Notes: a model not told the origin generated them from the letters alone. A stretch of DNA of 17,899 nt from Alkalibacterium indicireducens (GCF_039522005.1 NZ_BAAADA010000057.1:1-17899), one strand, 5' to 3'; positions 1 to 7,805 are shown, numbered from the stretch's first letter. Translations and numbers: made by a program.

Positions 1-87
1 AGAAAGACAAAAACAATAAACTGCGTTTCAGATTTCTAGAATAAATTTCCGAGAATAACTTTACACATATAACACTTGATGAGACCT

Positions 88-115
88 TTGAGGCCTGCTG
101 TTATTATGTTAGAAT
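88..115 (+). promoter_or_regulatory. Putative sigma-A promoter of recQ
   Basis: A -35 like TTGAGG (88-93), a 16-base spacer and a -10 TAGAAT (110-115) precede recQ. A TG one base upstream of the -10 makes it an extended -10. Transcription would start near 122, about 45 bases before the recQ start. This rests on consensus match only. Confidence 0.5.
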
Positions 116-167
116 AGATCAGTCTGTTTATGCACAGTGACACAACTGAATGGTTAGGAGCGATACA

Positions 168-1946
168 GTGAACACAATTAATCAAACACTCAAGCAATAC
201 TATGGCTATACCTCTTTCCGCCCCGGTCAGCAGGGAATCATTGAAGCGATCATGAGCGGCCGGGATGTCATGGGAATCATGCCGACTGGTGGAGGGAAAT
301 CACTATGCTACCAGATTCCTGCTGTCGAAATGGACGGCTTGACGCTCGTTATCTCTCCACTTATTTCTCTGATGAAAGACCAGGTGGATGGGCTGCTTTC
401 AATGGGCATCCGGGCAGGATTTTTGACCAGCCAGCTCTCTCTTGATCAGCAGAACGAGATTATCAGACAGGCAATCAGAAGCGAGATCGATCTGCTTTAT
501 GTGTCTCCTGAACGACTGGAAAACGATTATTTTCTGAGCCGTCTGAGTCAGATGAACATCAATCTGATTGCTGTAGATGAAGCTCACTGTATTTCACAGT
601 GGGGACATGATTTCCGTCCAAGTTATCAGGCGATTCCAAAAGTCCGGGCATACTGTTCGACGTATCCGCCTTTTGCTGCCTTTACTGCCACGGCAACTCA
701 GAAAGTCAGAGAAGATATTGCGGAAAAACTGGAACTGGACGATCCTTACGCCTTCACAGCCAGTTTTGACCGACCAAACCTGACATTTTCCATTGTGCAC
801 CCCAAGAAAAAACAGCAGAAGCTGCTTGATCTGCTTAAAGATAAAGAATCCAGTGTAATTTACTGCAACACCAGAAAGAATGTAGAACGGGTCCATGCGT
901 TTCTAAAGAAAAAGGGGTACGGTGTCGGGTATTATCATGCCGGACTGACTCCAGAAGAGCGAACCCGGTATCAGGAAGACTTTTTGTATGATAAGACCCC
1001 TATCATAGTTGCGACAAATGCCTTTGGAATGGGCATCGACAAAAGTAATGTGCGTCGCGTTATCCATTACAATATGCCGCTTGATATGGAAAGTTACTAT
1101 CAGGAAGCCGGTCGTGCCGGACGAGATGGAGCACCTGCTGAAGCGGTCCTGTTCTATTCGAGTCAGGACATCATTACGAATAATCTACTGATTGAACAGG
1201 GGAATCACCCGCATGCAAAGAAGAATCTGAATACGATCATTTCTTATTGCAAAACGGGCCAGTGTCTCCGCAAGATCATTCTGGACTACTTTGATGAAAC
1301 ACCGCAGTTTGAGACATGTGACAACTGCTCGAACTGTAATGGAGAAACGGAACTTGTCGATGTGACCAAAGCCTGCCAGAAAATTTTGTCTTGCATCTAC
1401 AGAATGAATCAGCAGTACGGGATGGGACTCGTGACGGATGTTTTGAGAGGGAAAGATAATGCGAGAATCAGAGCGCAGGGGTTCGATGACCTTTCGACTT
1501 ACGGCATCATGAAAGAATCAGCTGATCAGGAAATCAAGGACATCATTGCGCTTATGGTGAGCGAGCAGTTTCTTCACGTGGGAGGGGACCAGTATCCGAT
1601 CCTGAAATTCACGGAGAAGTCTGTGGATCTGCTACATGCCCGCAGCCAGCTGTTAATGACAAGACACCAGAAGGCTGAGCGAACCAATACCAAGCAAGCT
1701 GCTGTAGAAGAATACGATGAAACGCTATTCGAGCAACTTAGAGCGTTACGCAAAGACATTGCTGCGGAAATCGGGAAACCCCCGTTTGTTGTGTTTACAG
1801 ATAAGGCATTGATGAGTATGGCGGCCGTATTCCCACAGACACCAGCAGATTTCCTTTCCGTTCATGGAGTGGGAGAGGCGAAGCTGGAAAAATACGGTGA
1901 GGACTTTCTGGAACTGATCACTGACTACTTGGCGAACAAATCCTGA
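168..1946 (+). CDS. recQ: ATP-dependent DNA helicase RecQ
   Basis: This encodes a 592-residue RecQ-family 3'-5' DNA helicase acting in recombination and replication-fork repair. The Walker A motif PTGGGKS has its lysine near residue 44. The Walker B box is DEAH at 137-140, followed by the RecQ-typical CISQWGHDFRP. Helicase motif VI is seen as YQEAGRAGRDG. Four cysteines at about 366, 384, 387 and 390 form the RecQ-Ct zinc site, and an HRDC-like domain occupies the last 80 or so residues. Length matches Firmicute RecQ (about 590). GTG at 168 is preferred because TAGGAG (155-160) lies 7 bases upstream; the in-frame ATG at 150 has no ribosome binding site. It appears monocistronic, with its own promoter and a terminator at 2001-2048. 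Confidence 0.96.
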   Translation: MNTINQTLKQYYGYTSFRPGQQGIIEAIMSGRDVMGIMPTGGGKSLCYQIPAVEMDGLTLVISPLISLMKDQVDGLLSMGIRAGFLTSQLSLDQQNEIIRQAIRSEIDLLYVSPERLENDYFLSRLSQMNINLIAVDEAHCISQWGHDFRPSYQAIPKVRAYCSTYPPFAAFTATATQKVREDIAEKLELDDPYAFTASFDRPNLTFSIVHPKKKQQKLLDLLKDKESSVIYCNTRKNVERVHAFLKKKGYGVGYYHAGLTPEERTRYQEDFLYDKTPIIVATNAFGMGIDKSNVRRVIHYNMPLDMESYYQEAGRAGRDGAPAEAVLFYSSQDIITNNLLIEQGNHPHAKKNLNTIISYCKTGQCLRKIILDYFDETPQFETCDNCSNCNGETELVDVTKACQKILSCIYRMNQQYGMGLVTDVLRGKDNARIRAQGFDDLSTYGIMKESADQEIKDIIALMVSEQFLHVGGDQYPILKFTEKSVDLLHARSQLLMTRHQKAERTNTKQAAVEEYDETLFEQLRALRKDIAAEIGKPPFVVFTDKALMSMAAVFPQTPADFLSVHGVGEAKLEKYGEDFLELITDYLANKS

Positions 1947-2000
1947 AAACGGGCTACCGCATAATAAGCCCTTAAGCGTGACGATTTATTTACAGAATAG

Positions 2001-2048
2001 TAAAAGCCTTCTTATCTTATGATGAGAAGGCCGTCCTTAAGGTTTTTT
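2001..2048 (+). terminator. Intrinsic terminator after recQ
   Basis: GCCTTCT (2006-2012) pairs with AGAAGGC (2025-2031). A TTAAGG segment and a run of six T (2043-2048) follow. The T run is about 11 bases beyond the inner stem; a longer pairing of AAAAGCCTT with AAGGTTTT would place the stem directly against it. Confidence 0.6.
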
Positions 2049-2062
2049 CATCAGGTTGAATA

Positions 2063-2071
2063 TGCTACAAT
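2063..2071 (+). promoter_or_regulatory. Extended -10 promoter element of dsdA
   Basis: TGCTACAAT is an extended -10 (TG, one base, TACAAT at 2066-2071) about 55 bases before the dsdA start. No good -35 box is visible, as is usual for extended -10 promoters. Confidence 0.45.
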
Positions 2072-2126
2072 AAACGAGCTTGAATGAATCAGAGAAGTTT
2101 TTTTATGAAAGGAAGCAGGAACAATT

Positions 2127-3473
2127 ATGACAGATATAGAACAACTTATTGCATCAAACCCTTTACTGACTGACATCAGAAGCAGTGAAGAAATCTTTTG
2201 GAACAATTCAATGTATCTCCCTGTTGAAGAAGCAACGAAACAGACTAAGTACTCGGTGGCCGATATTGAGGATGCGGAGGCACGTCTGCAGAGATTTGCA
2301 GCTTTCATCCGTGTAGCTTTCCCGGAAACTGAAGCCACTGATGGGATAATAGAATCACCGGTGTCAGAAATTTCAGACATGAAGAACTACTTGAATGACA
2401 CACTTGAAACGACTCTAGGCGGCAAATTGTTACTTAAACGTGATGATCTGCTGCCTATATCAGGAACGATCAAGGCACGTGGTGCGATTTATGAAGTGCT
2501 GAAGCATGCAGAAAATCTTGCGCTTGAAAAAGGAATGCTCGAAAGTACCGAAGAAGACTATGCTGTATTTGCAAGTGAAGCATTTAATGAATTTTTCTCC
2601 GCCTACCATATTGCTGTAGGAACAACAGGAAATCTGGGGATCAGCGTAGGGACGATGGCGCGTAAACTTGGATTTAACGTAACGGTCCATATGTCCGTAG
2701 AAGCCAAGCAGTGGAAGAAAGATTATTTAAGAGACAAAGGTGTCGAAGTTATCGAGCACGACACAGATTTCTCCAAAGCTGTAGAAAATGGTCGCGCTGA
2801 ATCTGATGCGAATCCTAACAGCTATTTTGTAGATGACGAGCATTCAGTGGAGCTTTTCTTAGGTTACACAGTAGGCGGCTACCGAATGAAGAAACAGCTT
2901 GAGCGTGAGGGAATCACTGTTGATGCTGACCACCCGTTGTTCGTCTATCTGCCTTGTGGGATCGGCGGGTCTCCAGGTGGGATTACGTTTGGTCTGAAGC
3001 AGGCTTTCGGAGAACATGTGCATTGCTTCTTCGCAGAACCGACCAAAATGCCGAGCATGCTTGTCGGGTTGATGACTGAAAAATATGATGATGTATCCGT
3101 CTTTGACTTCCAGCTAGGTGGACTGACTATCGCCGATGGTCTGGCTGTTCCACGCACATCAGGTTTAGTTGCTAAACTGATGAGAACGTTCTTCAGTGGC
3201 GGGTACTCTGTGCAGGAAGGTGTGTTCAATGGGCTGCTTTCCAGTCTGTATGACACTGAATCGATTTTCCTCGAGCCGGCTGCAGTCGCTGGGCTGGTCG
3301 GGCCTTATCGTCTGATGACGACTGATAATGGCAAGGGCTACATCGAATCATCAGGTCTGTCTGATAAAATGGATCAGGCTACTCATGTTGCCTGGGCAAC
3401 AGGCGGGTCAATGGTCCCTGAAAAAGACCGAGCTGCTTTTCTTGAAGAAAGCAAAGCGTATTCCATCAATTAA
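2127..3473 (+). CDS. dsdA: D-serine ammonia-lyase (D-serine dehydratase)
   Basis: This 448-residue, PLP-dependent fold-type II enzyme converts D-serine to pyruvate and ammonia in the cytoplasm. The PLP lysine is K116 in the motif SGTIKARGA, close to the position of the catalytic lysine in E. coli DsdA. The GTTGNLGISVG loop binds substrate, and the glycine-rich phosphate loop reads LPCGIGGSPGG. The length agrees with DsdA (about 440) and not with the shorter L-serine or threonine dehydratases. The start has AGGA at 2117-2120, 6 bases upstream. No DsdC regulator or DsdX transporter gene is adjacent, unlike in enterobacteria, so the role may be detoxification or use of D-serine. The gene is bounded by its own promoter and a strong terminator. 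Confidence 0.93.
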   Translation: MTDIEQLIASNPLLTDIRSSEEIFWNNSMYLPVEEATKQTKYSVADIEDAEARLQRFAAFIRVAFPETEATDGIIESPVSEISDMKNYLNDTLETTLGGKLLLKRDDLLPISGTIKARGAIYEVLKHAENLALEKGMLESTEEDYAVFASEAFNEFFSAYHIAVGTTGNLGISVGTMARKLGFNVTVHMSVEAKQWKKDYLRDKGVEVIEHDTDFSKAVENGRAESDANPNSYFVDDEHSVELFLGYTVGGYRMKKQLEREGITVDADHPLFVYLPCGIGGSPGGITFGLKQAFGEHVHCFFAEPTKMPSMLVGLMTEKYDDVSVFDFQLGGLTIADGLAVPRTSGLVAKLMRTFFSGGYSVQEGVFNGLLSSLYDTESIFLEPAAVAGLVGPYRLMTTDNGKGYIESSGLSDKMDQATHVAWATGGSMVPEKDRAAFLEESKAYSIN

Positions 3474-3484
3474 ATGAATAAAGT

Positions 3485-3571
3485 AAAGACCCTCAGCTGT
3501 GTGCAACCCCAAAAGGTTAGATTTTTCGGTTCTAACTTTTAAAGGTCACTATAGCTGTGAGGGTCTTTTTT
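3485..3571 (+). terminator. Compound intrinsic terminator after dsdA
   Basis: An outer stem pairs GACCCTCA plus GCT (from 3488) with AGCTGTGAGGGTC (about 3553-3565), followed by a T run. Nested inside is a second stem, AAAAGGTTAGA with TCTAACTTTT (about 3531-3540). The arms are separated by about 50 bases, so this is a larger and more branched structure than a usual terminator. Confidence 0.8.
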
Positions 3572-3632
3572 ATACATAACAGGCAACTGATAATCTGATA
3601 GGTTCTTAATACCCATGGACAGCGATAATGCT

Positions 3633-3675
3633 GTGAAAAAAGTAAGGCTGTTCTGAATGTGTTGTCAGAACAGCC
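3633..3675 (-). terminator. Intrinsic terminator of the alcohol dehydrogenase gene
   Basis: GGCTGTTCTGA (3646-3656) and TCAGAACAGCC (3665-3675) form a perfect 11-bp stem. On the - strand it is followed by TTACTTTTTT, the T tract for the gene ending at 3695. On + it is followed by CTTTT, so it could also work weakly in that direction. Confidence 0.8.
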
Positions 3676-3694
3676 CTTTTGCATAAGTTTATAG

Positions 3695-4705
3695 TTACAT
3701 ATTCATATCAATGACCATCCGGCCTTTGAATTTACCTTCTATCATTTCATCGAAGATATCATTAATGTCTTCGATCGGGCGTTTTTCAACTTTGGGGACG
3801 ACCAGTCCTTCAGCTGCAAAGTCAAATGCTTCACGCAGGTCTTCACGGGTACCGACTAAAGAGCCGACGACTTCTATTCCATCCAGTACCAGACGAGGGA
3901 TGCTCAAGTCCATGGCTTCCGGTGGTAGTCCGACTGCGACGACAACACCACCTGCACGAACACAGTCAATGGCAGAGTTGAAGGCGGATTTTGCTACAGC
4001 TGTTACTATAGCTGCATGGGCTCCACCAATTTTTTCCTGCATAACTTGCTCAGCATTTTCTTTTGTCGGGTTGAGGATCAGATCTGCACCCACTTCTCTA
4101 GCAAAATCAAGCTGTGTGTCGTTGACATCGATCGCTACGACTTTAGCATTGAAGACATTTTTGGCATACTGCAGAGCAAGGTTGCCCAGACGACCCAGGC
4201 CGTAAATCGCAATCCACTGGCCCGGTTTGATTTTAGACTCTTTTATAGCCTTATAAGTTGTCACACCTGCACAGGTCACACTACTTGCAGCAGCAGGATC
4301 CAGGCCATCTGGAACTTTTACTGCATAGTCAGCGGTCACAATACAATGTTCGGCCATCGCGCCATCCACAGAATAACCGGCATTCTTTACTTCACGACAT
4401 AACGTTTCACGTCCGTTTACACAGTATTCACAGTGGCCGCAGCCTTCGAAGAACCAGGCAATACTGACGCGGTCACCGACTTTTAAACTAGTGACATCAT
4501 CTGCTACTTCTCTGACAACACCAATTCCTTCATGGCCGAGGGTAACGCCTGTCTTGTCACCAAAGTCTGCATTTTTAACGTGAAGATCGGTGTGGCACAC
4601 ACCACAAAATTCCACATCAACGAGTGCTTCTCCTGAACGAATCGCTCTGATATCCTTGTCTTTAACTTCAACTGTCTTGTCGCTCGTTACAACAGCTGCT
4701 TTCAT
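3695..4705 (-). CDS. adhP: Zinc-dependent alcohol dehydrogenase, AdhP type
   Basis: This 336-residue medium-chain dehydrogenase interconverts alcohols and aldehydes with NAD(H), most likely ethanol and acetaldehyde. Catalytic zinc ligands are visible as C37 (CGVCHTD), H58 (GHEG) and C145. The structural zinc site is C89, C92, C95 and C103. The Rossmann motif GLGRLG spans 169-174 and is followed by D193, an acidic residue that favours NAD over NADP. The length equals bacterial AdhP/AdhT enzymes. The start is preceded by AAAGGAAG. The gene is monocistronic, with a clear promoter (4741-4769) and terminator. Substrate range cannot be read from sequence; gene symbol follows the closest family. Confidence 0.92.
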   Translation of the reverse strand: MKAAVVTSDKTVEVKDKDIRAIRSGEALVDVEFCGVCHTDLHVKNADFGDKTGVTLGHEGIGVVREVADDVTSLKVGDRVSIAWFFEGCGHCEYCVNGRETLCREVKNAGYSVDGAMAEHCIVTADYAVKVPDGLDPAAASSVTCAGVTTYKAIKESKIKPGQWIAIYGLGRLGNLALQYAKNVFNAKVVAIDVNDTQLDFAREVGADLILNPTKENAEQVMQEKIGGAHAAIVTAVAKSAFNSAIDCVRAGGVVVAVGLPPEAMDLSIPRLVLDGIEVVGSLVGTREDLREAFDFAAEGLVVPKVEKRPIEDINDIFDEMIEGKFKGRMVIDMNM

Positions 4706-4740
4706 ATTTTTTCTTCCTTTCTTGTTAAATTCTTACTGTT

Positions 4741-4769
4741 ATTATATATGAACTATATTGCTCAGTTAA
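4741..4769 (-). promoter_or_regulatory. Putative promoter of the alcohol dehydrogenase gene
   Basis: On the - strand, TTAACT (4764-4769), a 17-base spacer and a perfect TATAAT (4741-4746) lie 35 bases before the start codon. TTGTGA directly upstream of the -35 resembles one half of a Rex redox operator, but the second half (GAGCAA) is a poor match to TCACAA. Confidence 0.6.
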
Positions 4770-4923
4770 TCACAATATATGCTATTTATTTAAATTATAA
4801 TTATAACAAAGCTTAATTAAATTGATAAAACATGAACAAATCAAAGCTTAAAGGGTCATTTTTATAGTGTAAGAAAGAAACTTTTCGATTACTGAAGAAG
4901 AATTCTTGATAATGTGTTTATAC

Positions 4924-4950
4924 AGAACTTTTTTCAATGAAAACTGTTCT
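4924..4950. repeat. 27-base imperfect dyad upstream of the prenyltransferase promoter
   Basis: AGAACTTTTTTCA and TGAAAACTGTTCT are inverted copies (11 of 13 positions match) around a single central A. The dyad ends 5 bases before the -35 box at 4956. It could be a protein operator; nothing identifies the regulator. Confidence 0.5.
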
Positions 4951-4955
4951 CTTAG

Positions 4956-4985
4956 TTGATGAATCCATCTAAAAAACGGTATGAT
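4956..4985 (+). promoter_or_regulatory. Putative promoter of the prenyltransferase-kinase cluster
   Basis: TTGATG (4956-4961), an 18-base spacer and TATGAT (4980-4985) lie about 70 bases before the first gene of the cluster. Confidence 0.55.
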
Positions 4986-5053
4986 AGTAGTAAGCATTTT
5001 ATCCATTGATTCTGGAATGTTTGCAAAACAATTAGAGGGAGACTTTTAGATTA

Positions 5054-5716
5054 ATGAAAAACTATAAACGTTTACCAAAACACATTGGCGTGATTCCAGA
5101 CGGCAACAGGAGATGGGCCGTCCATAAAGGGTTAAAAAAACATGATGGGTATGATCATGGGATCGGACCTGGGCTCAAATTATACGAAGCCTGCCTTGAG
5201 CTCGGTGTAGAAGAAATGACCTATTATGGCTTTACTATGGATAATGTCAAGCGACCTTCGCTTCAGACAAAAGCGTTTCAGAAAGCATGTGTCGATTCAG
5301 TGAATGAACTGAAAAAACGTGACGCAGATTTACTCGTCATAGGAAATACGGATTCCAAAGTATTTCCTAAAGAACTGCTTCCTTATGCAATGAAGCGGAC
5401 AAAATTCGGCGAAGGCAGAATGAAAGTTAATTTCCTCGTCAATTACGGTTGGAACTGGGATCTAAATTATGGACTGAAAAATGGAGAAGCTTCTAGTGAT
5501 AATAATGTCATCGACCATATAGCATCTAAAGATATTTCCCGTATGGACATGGTCCTGAGATGGGGCGGACGAAGACGCTTGAGCGGTTTTCTGCCGATCC
5601 AGTCTATTTACTCTGATATCTATGTCATTGATGAATACTGGCCGAACTATAAAGTTGAGCATCTGCATGAAGCACTGGAATGGTATCAGGAGACTGATGT
5701 CACGCTAGGCGGATAA
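5054..5716 (+). CDS. Divergent cis-prenyltransferase (undecaprenyl diphosphate synthase family)
   Basis: This 220-residue protein belongs to the UppS family, which condenses isopentenyl diphosphate units into cis-polyprenyl diphosphates. The signature HIGVIPDGNRRWA holds the Mg-binding catalytic aspartate (D16). YGFTMDNVKRP replaces the usual YAFSTENWKRP, and VNYGWNWDLNYGL the usual LNYGGRDEI. The C-terminal motif is RWGGRRRLSGFLPIQ where ordinary UppS has RTSGE.RLSNFLLWQ, so the usual glutamate there is lost while the flanking arginines and serine remain. At 220 residues it is shorter than standard UppS (about 250). It is therefore probably a paralog with a different chain length or acceptor, not the housekeeping enzyme. 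GAGGGAG lies about 12 bases before ATG, a long spacing. It heads a cluster with a guanylate-kinase-like gene. Confidence 0.8.
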   Translation: MKNYKRLPKHIGVIPDGNRRWAVHKGLKKHDGYDHGIGPGLKLYEACLELGVEEMTYYGFTMDNVKRPSLQTKAFQKACVDSVNELKKRDADLLVIGNTDSKVFPKELLPYAMKRTKFGEGRMKVNFLVNYGWNWDLNYGLKNGEASSDNNVIDHIASKDISRMDMVLRWGGRRRLSGFLPIQSIYSDIYVIDEYWPNYKVEHLHEALEWYQETDVTLGG

Positions 5717-5734
5717 CTATAGATATAACCAGTG

Positions 5735-5780
5735 AAGAGAGTAAGCAGACCGATTCGGTCTATTCTCTTTTCATAAAGAG
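5735..5780 (+). terminator. Intra-cluster terminator-like hairpin overlapping an RBS-masking stem
   Basis: AAGAG (5735-5739) with CTCTT (5765-5769), plus AGACCG (5747-5752) with CGGTCT (5756-5761), form a hairpin ending in TTTT. The same CTCTTT (5765-5770) can instead pair with AAAGAG (5775-5780), part of the ribosome binding site of the next gene. The T tail is short, so partial readthrough is expected. Confidence 0.45.
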
Positions 5781-5795
5781 GAGACTGAGCATATA

Positions 5796-6368
5796 ATGAC
5801 GAACGATAATCGGATCATCGTCCTGGTTGGACCAAGTGGGAGCGGAAAAACGACAGTGGGAGAACTTTTGACAAAGAAAGGGATACCGAAACTGGTGACG
5901 ACGACAACCCGTCAGCCTCGCGAAGGAGAGATAGATGGAGTTGATTACTATTTCAGAAAAGTTGAGGAGCTGGACTCGGATGATTTTATTGAACAGACTG
6001 TCTATAATCAGACACTTTACGGTCTGACAAAGAAGGAAGTGACTGAAGCGCTGAAAAATAAGCGAGTCGTCCACGTTTCTCTGGATAAAAATGGAGCGCG
6101 TGCCATGAAAGAGACTTTTCCAAAAGAAACTGTCGTAGTCTTTATATATGTTTCAACTGAAGAGATGAAAAAGAGAATGAGAAATCGTGGAGACAGTGAA
6201 CAGAAAATTTGTGAACGTCTATCTTTCAGCAGACAGACAGATGAACTGAAACCAGTAGAAGAAGCAGATCTGATTATTGAAAACAAGTCTGTTGAGGATA
6301 CTGTTGATAAGATCCTGAGTCTGATTAGCAAGAAATCAGACCAGCCTATGACTGAAAACGAGGACTAG
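5796..6368 (+). CDS. Guanylate-kinase-like P-loop protein
   Basis: This 190-residue protein resembles guanylate kinase, which phosphorylates GMP to GDP with ATP. The P-loop is GPSGSGKTT near residues 12-20. The nucleotide-binding segment TTTTRQPREGEIDGVDYYF closely follows the family pattern, as does the DKNGAR segment, which corresponds to DVQGAR. In the GMP-binding segment usually written EWAEVHGNYYGT, this protein reads EQTVYNQTLYGL, so the conserved second glutamate appears replaced by valine. This suggests a paralog with altered substrate specificity and not the essential Gmk. AGAGGAG lies about 12 bases before ATG. It is followed after 3 bases by a small membrane-protein gene, so the two are likely cotranscribed and translationally coupled. 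A second gmk-like gene is common in Lactobacillales. Confidence 0.75.
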   Translation: MTNDNRIIVLVGPSGSGKTTVGELLTKKGIPKLVTTTTRQPREGEIDGVDYYFRKVEELDSDDFIEQTVYNQTLYGLTKKEVTEALKNKRVVHVSLDKNGARAMKETFPKETVVVFIYVSTEEMKKRMRNRGDSEQKICERLSFSRQTDELKPVEEADLIIENKSVEDTVDKILSLISKKSDQPMTENED

Positions 6369-6371
6369 CCT

Positions 6372-6536
6372 ATGGAAGTCGATCCAAAAACGATTGTATG
6401 GTATCCCCTTTTTACCTTGCTGATTTATCTGATTTTGAGCTTGTTGTTCGACCTTCCGTTCTGGACACTATTTCTCGCCTTATTTCTCGTTTTTCTTTAT
6501 ATTTTAGTGATTATAATAATTGAAATAAAAAAGTAG
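6372..6536 (+). CDS. Small two-helix membrane protein (54 residues), unknown function
   Basis: The frame encodes 54 residues with two hydrophobic stretches, roughly residues 8-26 and 29-50, separated by a short FDLPFW turn and ending in EIKK. The N terminus MEVDPKTIVWYPL is polar. The ATG is 3 bases after the stop of the guanylate-kinase-like gene, and CGAGGA upstream can serve as ribosome binding site, which suggests translational coupling. The bidirectional terminator follows directly after the stop. The family is not recognised; the positive tail after the second helix suggests both ends lie in the cytoplasm. Confidence 0.7.
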   Translation: MEVDPKTIVWYPLFTLLIYLILSLLFDLPFWTLFLALFLVFLYILVIIIIEIKK

Positions 6537-6544
6537 GAAAACAA

Positions 6545-6585
6545 AGCCCCACAAGCTGACTGTCTCTCAATCAACTTATGGGGCT
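6545..6585. terminator. Bidirectional terminator between convergent units
   Basis: AGCCCCACAAG (6545-6555) pairs with CTTATGGGGCT (6575-6585) with one internal mismatch. On the - strand it is followed by TTGTTTT, which suits the end of guaC; on + the tail (CATTCTATT) is weaker. Confidence 0.7.
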
Positions 6586-6615
6586 CATTCTATTCAGATT
6601 AGTCTGTCATTCTGT

Positions 6616-7647
6616 TCAGGAAGTGAAATTGCTCGATGCGAAGCTGTCCGGCACATCAATTCCGCTTGCGTTATAGTTTTCACCATTCATGATGGAATTT
6701 TTAACAATAACATAATCGACTTTACGAAGCGACTCAATGTCATTCCCTCCAGCGTAAGAGATGGAAGACTGCAGATCCTGTTTCATTTCAAGGAGTGTAT
6801 CAGCGATATCTCCTTTGTATTCTGTCAGCATCTTTTTCCCTTCGACGTTTTTACGCTCGCCTTTCTGGTGAGAAGAGGCGCTGCCGAAGTATTCTTTATA
6901 CGGTCTGCCATCGATCGTCACCATTTTTCCTGGAGACTGATCGTGTCCTGCGAACAGGGAACCGATCATGACCATAGTTGCACCGAAACGAATGGATTTT
7001 GCGATGTCTCCATGAGTACGGATACCGCCATCGGCAATCAGTGGCTTACGGGCTGCTTTGGAACAATGAGAAAGAGCAGCAAGCTGCCATCCACCGGTTC
7101 CGAAACCAGTTTTCAGTTTAGTTGTGCAGACTTTACCCGGACCAATACCGACTTTGGTTGCATCTGCACCGGCGTTTTCAAGTTCACGTACGGCTTCTGG
7201 TGTGCCGACATTACCGGCAATCAGAAACGTCTCTGGAAGATGGCGCTTCACGTGGCGGATCATATCGATGACCAGATCAGAATGACCGTGGGCCACATCG
7301 ATTGTGATGTAGTCGGGTGCAAGATTTTCTTCAGCTAGTTCTTTTACAAAATCATATTCATCTGTTTTGACGCCTAGACTGATAGAAGCATACAGACCGC
7401 GTTCATGCATAGTACGGATGAAGTTCATACGTGTTTCTTCTTCAAACCGGTGCATGACATAGAAATAATTATTTTCTGCGAGCCAGATGGACAGTTCTTC
7501 GTCCACTACTGTCTGCATATTTGCAGGAACTACAGGCATGGCAAAGGTGTGCTTGCCTAATGTAATGGATGTGTCACATTCTGAACGACTTCTGACGATC
7601 GATTTCGCCGGAATAAGTTGTATATCTTCATAATCAAAAACTTTCAT
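6616..7647 (-). CDS. guaC: GMP reductase
   Basis: This 343-residue IMPDH/GMPR-family barrel reduces GMP to IMP and ammonia with NADPH in purine salvage. The catalytic cysteine C174 lies in GIGPGKVCTTKLKTGFGTGG, the GMP reductase form of the loop (the residues following the Cys differ from IMP dehydrogenase). There is no CBS insert, which also separates it from GuaB. IADGGIRTHGDIAKSI and MVMIGSLFAG are the phosphate-binding segments. The start at 7647 is preferred because AGAGGAG lies about 7 bases upstream; a longer frame to 7701 has no supporting ribosome binding site. The C terminus is about 15 residues longer than B. subtilis GuaC. No purine riboswitch consensus was seen in the leader. Confidence 0.94.
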   Translation of the reverse strand: MKVFDYEDIQLIPAKSIVRSRSECDTSITLGKHTFAMPVVPANMQTVVDEELSIWLAENNYFYVMHRFEEETRMNFIRTMHERGLYASISLGVKTDEYDFVKELAEENLAPDYITIDVAHGHSDLVIDMIRHVKRHLPETFLIAGNVGTPEAVRELENAGADATKVGIGPGKVCTTKLKTGFGTGGWQLAALSHCSKAARKPLIADGGIRTHGDIAKSIRFGATMVMIGSLFAGHDQSPGKMVTIDGRPYKEYFGSASSHQKGERKNVEGKKMLTEYKGDIADTLLEMKQDLQSSISYAGGNDIESLRKVDYVIVKNSIMNGENYNASGIDVPDSFASSNFTS

Positions 7648-7727
7648 GGTGTACTCCTCTTTTTTGCCGTCTTGAAAGACAGATAGTAGGGAGAAAAACA
7701 TGGGTTGAAATTGAGTTTCCCTAAACT

Positions 7728-7756
7728 ACTTTACCGGAAGACAGACTTCATGTCAA
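7728..7756 (-). promoter_or_regulatory. Promoter of guaC
   Basis: On the - strand there is a perfect -35 TTGACA (7751-7756), a 17-base spacer and TAAAGT (7728-7733). It gives a leader of about 75 bases. Confidence 0.65.
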
Positions 7757-7805
7757 AGCCACTTTGCATTTAGATATGTCTGAATTTCGAACACGAGTGT
7801 AACGG

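Larger units (their letters stand above)
4706..5053. other. AT-rich divergent intergenic region (348 bases)
   Basis: This gap separates the - strand alcohol dehydrogenase from the + strand prenyltransferase-like gene. It holds the adh promoter at its left end, a 27-base dyad at 4924-4950 and the + promoter at 4956-4985. Between about 4770 and 4920 it is very AT-rich, and no coding frame with a ribosome binding site was seen there. Confidence 0.7.

Noticed and set aside
150..167. Upstream ATG of recQ
   Set aside because: The ATG at 150 has no RBS; the TAGGAG lies downstream of it and fits GTG at 168.
3711..4205. Long open frame on + opposite the alcohol dehydrogenase gene
   Set aside because: It is antisense to a gene with all zinc and NAD motifs, and its Ser/Thr/Pro/Ala-rich product and lack of RBS mark it as a shadow frame.
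4741..4780. Rex operator at the alcohol dehydrogenase promoter
   Set aside because: Only one half-site (TTGTGA) matches; the second half is GAGCAA and not TCACAA, so the call would be speculative.
7648..7727. Purine riboswitch in the guaC leader
   Set aside because: The leader is only about 75 bases and lacks the conserved purine-aptamer core; no terminator-antiterminator pair is visible.
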